This document shows positions 59,925 to 64,000 of a DNA stretch of 64,000 nt, piece by piece. The DNA lies in NCBI GenBank assembly GCA_905221505.1, contig CAJNDL010000002.1, forward strand, positions 1-64,000, read 5' to 3'. Source of the stretch: a bacterium (GTDB taxonomy: Bacteria > Bacillota > Bacilli > Lactobacillales > Streptococcaceae). Every line of letters begins with the position of its first letter. Position 1 is the first letter of the stretch. The notes beneath the pieces are model-generated. The model saw only the letters and a program-made list of their open reading frames with translations, made no database searches and was not told the origin of the DNA. The translations under genes and the position numbers were made by a program.

Positions 59925-61271
59925 TTAGTAAAGGTCTAAATAATTATCAATTTCCCATTGTGAAACGAAGGTTGCATAACTTGCCCATTCGATTCGTTTG
60001 GCTTCAAGGAAGCTAGTATAGATATGTTCTCCAAGAGCCGCTCTGACAACTTCATCTTCTGTCAAAGCTTTCAAAGCGTTGTGAAGAGTTGATGGAAGGT
60101 CTGTAATACCAGCTTCCTTACGCTCTTCAGCTGTCATGATGTAGATATTTTCTTCGATAGGAGCTGGTGCTTCGATTTTATTTTCAATACCATGCAAACC
60201 AACTTCCAATAGAACCGCCATAGCGATGTATGGGTTGGCCATTGGATCCACTGAACGCAACTCAAGACGAGTTCCCATACCGCGTGAAGCAGGCACGCGC
60301 ACAAGTGGAGAACGGTTACGACCAGCCCAAGCAATGTAAACAGGCGCTTCATAACCTGGAACCAAACGTTTGTATGAGTTAACCGTTGGGTTCATGATAG
60401 CAGTATAGTTGTAGGCATGTTTGATCAAACCACCAAGGAAATGGTAGGCCGTTTCAGACAACTGCATTCCTTTTGGATCATTTGGATCAAAGAAGGCATT
60501 ATTTCCTTCTGCATCAAACAAGGACATATTACAGTGCATACCTGATCCGGCAATACCAAATTTTGGTTTCGCCATAAAGGTTGCGTAAAGTCCGTGTTTG
60601 CGAGCAATAGTTTTAACAACAAGTTTAAAGATTTGAATCTTATCACAAGCACGGAGGACTTCATCATACTTAAAGTCAATCTCATGCTGTCCAACAGCAA
60701 CCTCGTGGTGACTGGCTTCTACTTCAAATCCCATTTTGGTCAAGACATTTACAATCTCACGACGTGTATTGTCCGCAAGGTCAGTAGGCGCCAAATCAAA
60801 GTAGCCACCCTTGTCATTTACTTCAAGTGTTGGGTCACCATTTTCATCCAACTTAAATAGGAAGAATTCTGGCTCTGGACCAAGGTTGAAAGATTTGAAT
60901 CCTACTTCTTCCATGTGACGAAGAGCTCGTTTCAAATTGCCACGAGGGTCACCTGCAAATGGTTCACCTTCTGTTGTATAGACATCACAGATCAAACCTG
61001 CAACACTTCCATTTTCATCTCCCCAAGGGAAGACTGTCCATGTATCCAAGTCAGGGTACAAGTACATATCTGACTCATTGATACGTACAAAACCTTCAAT
61101 AGAAGATCCATCAAACATCGCCTTGTTTGACAAGACTTTATCTAACTGTTCATCTGTAGCAGGAATTTCGACGTTTTTCATGGTTCCCAAAATATCTGAG
61201 AACATAAGACGAATAAAGGTAACATTTTTTTCCTTGACTTCACGACGAATATCTGCAGCTGTGATTGGCAT
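59925..61271 (-). CDS. glnA: Glutamine synthetase type I
   Basis: 448-residue GSI-alpha. Catalytic signatures FDGSSIEGF and [16 protein letters not shown]; no adenylylation Tyr loop, as in Gram-positives. Makes glutamine from glutamate and ammonia, and with GlnR senses nitrogen. 36 bp after glnR. Confidence 0.97.
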   Translation of the reverse strand: MPITAADIRREVKEKNVTFIRLMFSDILGTMKNVEIPATDEQLDKVLSNKAMFDGSSIEGFVRINESDMYLYPDLDTWTVFPWGDENGSVAGLICDVYTTEGEPFAGDPRGNLKRALRHMEEVGFKSFNLGPEPEFFLFKLDENGDPTLEVNDKGGYFDLAPTDLADNTRREIVNVLTKMGFEVEASHHEVAVGQHEIDFKYDEVLRACDKIQIFKLVVKTIARKHGLYATFMAKPKFGIAGSGMHCNMSLFDAEGNNAFFDPNDPKGMQLSETAYHFLGGLIKHAYNYTAIMNPTVNSYKRLVPGYEAPVYIAWAGRNRSPLVRVPASRGMGTRLELRSVDPMANPYIAMAVLLEVGLHGIENKIEAPAPIEENIYIMTAEERKEAGITDLPSTLHNALKALTEDEVVRAALGEHIYTSFLEAKRIEWASYATFVSQWEIDNYLDLY

Positions 61272-61307
61272 GAGTTTTCTCCTTAATGTATGACTACTTG
61301 CGGTTAC

Positions 61308-61664
61308 CTAACCGCGACCAAAAGGTGACCGTACTGAAGCAAAGCGACCCTGTTGGAGGAGTTCATTGTGAAGTGCTCGACGCACCTCAGTCTGACTCAC
61401 CGCTTTCTTAGATTTCGCTTCACGTTCAGCATATTTTTTCTTAATGGCAGCGATATTATAACCTTCAGAGATATAATCTTTGATTTCAAGCAGACGATCC
61501 ATGTCATTCAAGGAATACATGCGACGATTTCCTTCGTTTCGATCAGGTTTAATCAACTCTTGATCTTCATAATAACGAATCTGACGCGCCGATAGATCGG
61601 TCAACTTCATAACACTGCCGATAGGAAAAACAGCCATATTTCGGCGAAATTCTTTTTCCTTCAT
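61308..61664 (-). CDS. glnR: Nitrogen repressor GlnR
   Basis: 118 residues, MerR-type winged helix (MKLTDLSARQIRYYEDQELI) and a C-terminal regulatory tail ending SVRSPFGRG. Represses glnRA in glutamine excess. GlnR box in its own promoter. Confidence 0.96.
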   Translation of the reverse strand: MKEKEFRRNMAVFPIGSVMKLTDLSARQIRYYEDQELIKPDRNEGNRRMYSLNDMDRLLEIKDYISEGYNIAAIKKKYAEREAKSKKAVSQTEVRRALHNELLQQGRFASVRSPFGRG

Positions 61665-61687
61665 TTACAATTTCCTTCTTTCTGTCT

Positions 61688-61716
61688 ATTATAGTCTAAA
61701 AAAAGACAAACGTCAA
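61688..61716 (-). promoter_or_regulatory. glnRA promoter
   Basis: TTGACG (61711-61716), 17-bp spacer, TATAAT (61688-61693). Confidence 0.82.
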
Positions 61717-61723
61717 TTGATAA

Positions 61724-61740
61724 TGTTATAAAATGTAACA
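61724..61740. promoter_or_regulatory. GlnR box
   Basis: TGTTA, seven bases, TAACA: a perfect match to the GlnR/TnrA consensus, just upstream of the -35 and directly against the stop codon of the next gene. Confidence 0.9.
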
Positions 61741-62268
61741 TTATTTTTCTTTTTTCTCTAAAAAGAGCCGAATGCGATCAATATCGTAATTTACGAGAAT
61801 TGCGACAAAAACTCCCATGAAAGTTTCTGATACACGCGCAAACACGTACAAAATTGTTTCACCACTCGGAATCGATAGGGTAATGATTAACATAGCCGCT
61901 ACACCACCAATAACCCCTGCTTTGTTATTCATGGCTACGTTTGTCATAATGGTTAACATGGTGCAGATGGGAACAACAACCAAGGTCACCCAAAAAGCCT
62001 CGTGGAAAAAGGTATTTAATAGGAAGAAGAGGAGGGCATAGAGGCCACCGATACTATTTCCTAAAATACGCGAAGTCCCAAAATGGACACTCTTATCAAA
62101 ACTCTCCCTCAGGCTAAACACGGCTGTCAAAGCACCGATTTGAAGACCTTTCCAGCCAAAAAAGCCAAAAATCAAGAGAACTAGAAAAACAGCAATACCT
62201 GTTTTAAAGGTTCGCATACCAAGTTTGAACTGGGATTTATCGAATTTATATTTTTTAAAATAACTCAT
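61741..62268 (-). CDS. FUSC/aromatic-acid-exporter-like membrane protein
   Basis: 175 residues, about four to five membrane segments, with LRESFDKSVHFGTSRILGNSIGG typical (in two parts) of DUF939-type exporters. Substrate unknown. Lies upstream of glnR, as in pneumococcus. Confidence 0.8.
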   Translation of the reverse strand: MSYFKKYKFDKSQFKLGMRTFKTGIAVFLVLLIFGFFGWKGLQIGALTAVFSLRESFDKSVHFGTSRILGNSIGGLYALLFFLLNTFFHEAFWVTLVVVPICTMLTIMTNVAMNNKAGVIGGVAAMLIITLSIPSGETILYVFARVSETFMGVFVAILVNYDIDRIRLFLEKKEK

Positions 62269-62358
62269 AATCTCAACTTTCTATTTCCATTTTATCATAA
62301 TTTGGGTGATTTTATGAACAATAGTTGAGAGGAAGCGTTTTTATTTCAAGTAAAAGAA

Positions 62359-62382
62359 AAGAGGAACTTTCATTCCCCTCTT
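62359..62382 (-). terminator. pgk terminator
   Basis: AAGAGGG, a loop, CCTCTT then TTCTTTT on the minus strand after the pgk stop. Confidence 0.65.
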
Positions 62383-62403
62383 CTTTAATTTATTTATGAA
62401 ATC

Positions 62404-63600
62404 TTATTTTTCTGTCAAGGCTGCAAGTCCTGGAAGAACTTTACCTTCAAGAAGTTCCATTGATGCTCCACCACCAGTAGAGATCCATGAGAACTTGTCT
62501 GCACGTCCAAGGTTGATTGCTGCGGCAGCTGAGTCACCACCACCGATGATTGATTTCACGCCTGGTTGTTTCACGATAGCGTCCATCACACCGATTGTAC
62601 CAGCTTGGAAGTCTGGGTTTTCAAATACACCCATAGGTCCGTTCCATACAACTGTTTTGGCACCAGTCAAAGCTTCATCAAATTTAGCGATAGATTTTGG
62701 ACCGATGTCAAGACCAAGGAAGCCTTCAGAAACTGCTTCACCTTCAGTGTCACGCACTTCAGTGTAACCCGCAAATGCGTTAGCTTCTTTAGAATCAACT
62801 GGCAAGATCAATTTACCGTTTGCTTTTTCAAGAAGAGCTTTGGCAACATCCAATTTGTCTTCTTCTACAAGTGAGTTACCGATTTCGATACCTTGTGCTT
62901 TGTAGAATGTGTAAGTCATACCACCACCGATAAGAACTTTATCAGCTTTTTCAAGCAAGTTTTCGATAACACCGATCTTGTCTGAAACTTTTGAACCACC
63001 AAGGATAGCCACGAATGGACGTTCTGGAGTTTCAACTGCTTCTTGGATGTAGGCAATTTCGTTTTCAAGAAGGAAACCAGCAACTGCTTTTTCAACGTTT
63101 GCTGAGATACCAACGTTAGATGCGTGTGCACGGTGAGCTGTACCGAATGCATCGTTTACGAAGATGCCATCTCCAAGTGATGCCCAGTATTTACCAAGTT
63201 CAGGATCGTTTTTAGATTCTTTTTTGCCGTCAACATCTTCGTAACGAGTGTTTTCAACCAAAAGAACTTGTCCATCTTCAAGAGCGTTAATAGCTGCTTC
63301 CAATTCAGCACCACGAGTTACACCTGGGAAAACAACATCTTGACCAAGTTTTGCTGCCAAGTCTGCCGCTACAGGAGCAAGTGATTTACCAGCTTTATCA
63401 GCTTCTTCTTTCACACGTCCAAGGTGAGAGAAAAGAATTGCACGTCCACCTTGTTCGATGATGTACTTAATAGTTGGAAGAGCTGCTGTGATACGGTTGT
63501 CGTTAGTGATTACGCCATCTTTCAATGGTACGTTGAAGTCAACACGAACGAGGACTTTTTTACCTTTCAAGTCAACGTCTTTAACAGTAAGTTTTGCCAT
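62404..63600 (-). CDS. pgk: Phosphoglycerate kinase
   Basis: 398 residues. Glycolytic ATP-forming enzyme: substrate motif [11 protein letters not shown], nucleotide-binding GGGDSAAA near the C-terminus. Full length, monocistronic. Confidence 0.98.
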   Translation of the reverse strand: MAKLTVKDVDLKGKKVLVRVDFNVPLKDGVITNDNRITAALPTIKYIIEQGGRAILFSHLGRVKEEADKAGKSLAPVAADLAAKLGQDVVFPGVTRGAELEAAINALEDGQVLLVENTRYEDVDGKKESKNDPELGKYWASLGDGIFVNDAFGTAHRAHASNVGISANVEKAVAGFLLENEIAYIQEAVETPERPFVAILGGSKVSDKIGVIENLLEKADKVLIGGGMTYTFYKAQGIEIGNSLVEEDKLDVAKALLEKANGKLILPVDSKEANAFAGYTEVRDTEGEAVSEGFLGLDIGPKSIAKFDEALTGAKTVVWNGPMGVFENPDFQAGTIGVMDAIVKQPGVKSIIGGGDSAAAAINLGRADKFSWISTGGGASMELLEGKVLPGLAALTEK

Positions 63601-63636
63601 GTTACAAAAACCCCTTTATTTATTTTATTCGAAACT

Positions 63637-63642
63637 ATTATA
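63637..63642 (-). promoter_or_regulatory. pgk promoter -10
   Basis: Extended -10 TGATATAAT (TATAAT 63637-63642) with a weak -35, about 37 bp before the pgk start. Confidence 0.6.
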
Positions 63643-63767
63643 TCACACTTTGGAAATATAAGGAAAGATTTCACAAGATTTTTCGATATTTAATCTTTGT
63701 GACATGCTAGAGTCTATTATTTTTACTTTTTCTCACGAATTTTCTTTCTAAAATCTTAGCTTAACAC

Positions 63768-63796
63768 TTGTTAGATTTACTTTTATCCTTTAAAAT
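63768..63796 (+). promoter_or_regulatory. Promoter of the Na/Pi cotransporter gene
   Basis: TTGTTA (63768-63773), 17-bp spacer, TAAAAT (63791-63796). Confidence 0.65.
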
Positions 63797-63839
63797 AGAA
63801 TAGGAGAAATTCCGTTATTATTTTTCGGAGGAAAAAGAA

Positions 63840-64000
63840 ATGTCCATTAATTGGCAGGAAATTTTATTTCACTTTTTAGGTGGTCTAGGACTATTCTTAT
63901 ATAGTATCAAGACCATGGGAGACGGTTTGCAACAAGCTGCTGGAGATCGCCTTCGTTTTTACATTGACAAGTACACTAGCAATCCCTTTTTAGGTGTTCT
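63840..64000 (+). CDS. Na/Pi cotransporter family protein (5' part)
   Basis: Starts at ATG 63840 after CGGAGGAAAA and runs off the window, 53 codons visible: MSINWQEILFHFLGGLGLFL, then SIKTMGDGLQQAAGDRLR. This N-terminus is typical of Na/Pi-cotransporter II-related proteins with a C-terminal PhoU-like domain (not visible here). Confidence 0.88.
   Translation, partial: MSINWQEILFHFLGGLGLFLYSIKTMGDGLQQAAGDRLRFYIDKYTSNPFLGV

Overview
The window is low-GC Gram-positive DNA whose gene content and order point to a mitis-group Streptococcus (S. mitis / S. oralis / S. pneumoniae relatives). The evidence is a choline-binding protein with WYY repeats, a competence-type ssbB behind a cin-box, a BOX repeat, a complete blp bacteriocin/pheromone locus next to ccrZ-trmB, and the hrcA-grpE-dnaK-dnaJ and glnR-glnA blocks. 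Most genes lie on the minus strand. The species is not fixed by anything I can see, and synteny statements rest on memory of pneumococcal genomes.

Layout. 1-3.1 kb: queH and the CIRCE-controlled groES-groEL operon. 3.3-10.4 kb: an accessory sugar module made of a sugar-binding sensor, histidine kinase, response regulator and second binding protein, followed by a mannose-family PTS (EIIA-B-C-D); three phased palindromes sit before the PTS genes. 10.4-16.8 kb: ssbB, SDR, ytpR, thioredoxin, a DUF4651-like protein, a choline-binding protein, pyrG with a GGG-start attenuator, and rpoE. 16.9-21.7 kb: one tight five-gene accessory operon, GHKL ATPase / STAS-like protein / membrane-tethered protein / C5 DNA methyltransferase / presumptive restriction enzyme. 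21.7-28.5 kb: valS, displaced from its T-box leader by accessory genes (rhuM, an HhH protein, ecsC), with a decayed second copy of the valS 5' end marking the event. 28.5-39.1 kb: small membrane and hypothetical genes, DUF438/DUF1858, then the rbfA-infB-rplGA-ylxR-nusA-rimP operon, trmB and ccrZ. 39.3-51.3 kb: the blp locus. 51.4-53.9 kb: an Ecs-type ABC transporter, a HIT protein and a small coiled-coil protein. 54-59.9 kb: dnaJ, dnaK, grpE and hrcA with two CIRCE elements. 59.9-64 kb: glnA, glnR, a FUSC-like membrane protein, pgk and the start of a Na/Pi cotransporter.

How the parts work together. The blp locus looks functionally complete. BlpC is exported by an intact BlpA/BlpB, sensed by BlpH and relayed to BlpR. 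Seven paired 11-bp direct repeats with a fixed 21-bp period mark BlpR-type promoters, each about 30 bp before a -10. They precede three bacteriocin operons, blpA, blpT, blpS-R-H and a secreted, LPXTG-anchored thioredoxin-like protein. All five intact bacteriocin peptides have exactly two cysteines in the mature part, so the wall-anchored CxxC protein is probably the disulfide-forming step of the same regulon.

The best candidates for something little described are the GHKL-ATPase/STAS-like/membrane-protein module fused operonically to a restriction-modification pair, and the rearranged T-box/ecsC/pseudo-valS/rhuM/valS region, where an amino-acid-starvation riboswitch now precedes an accessory gene.
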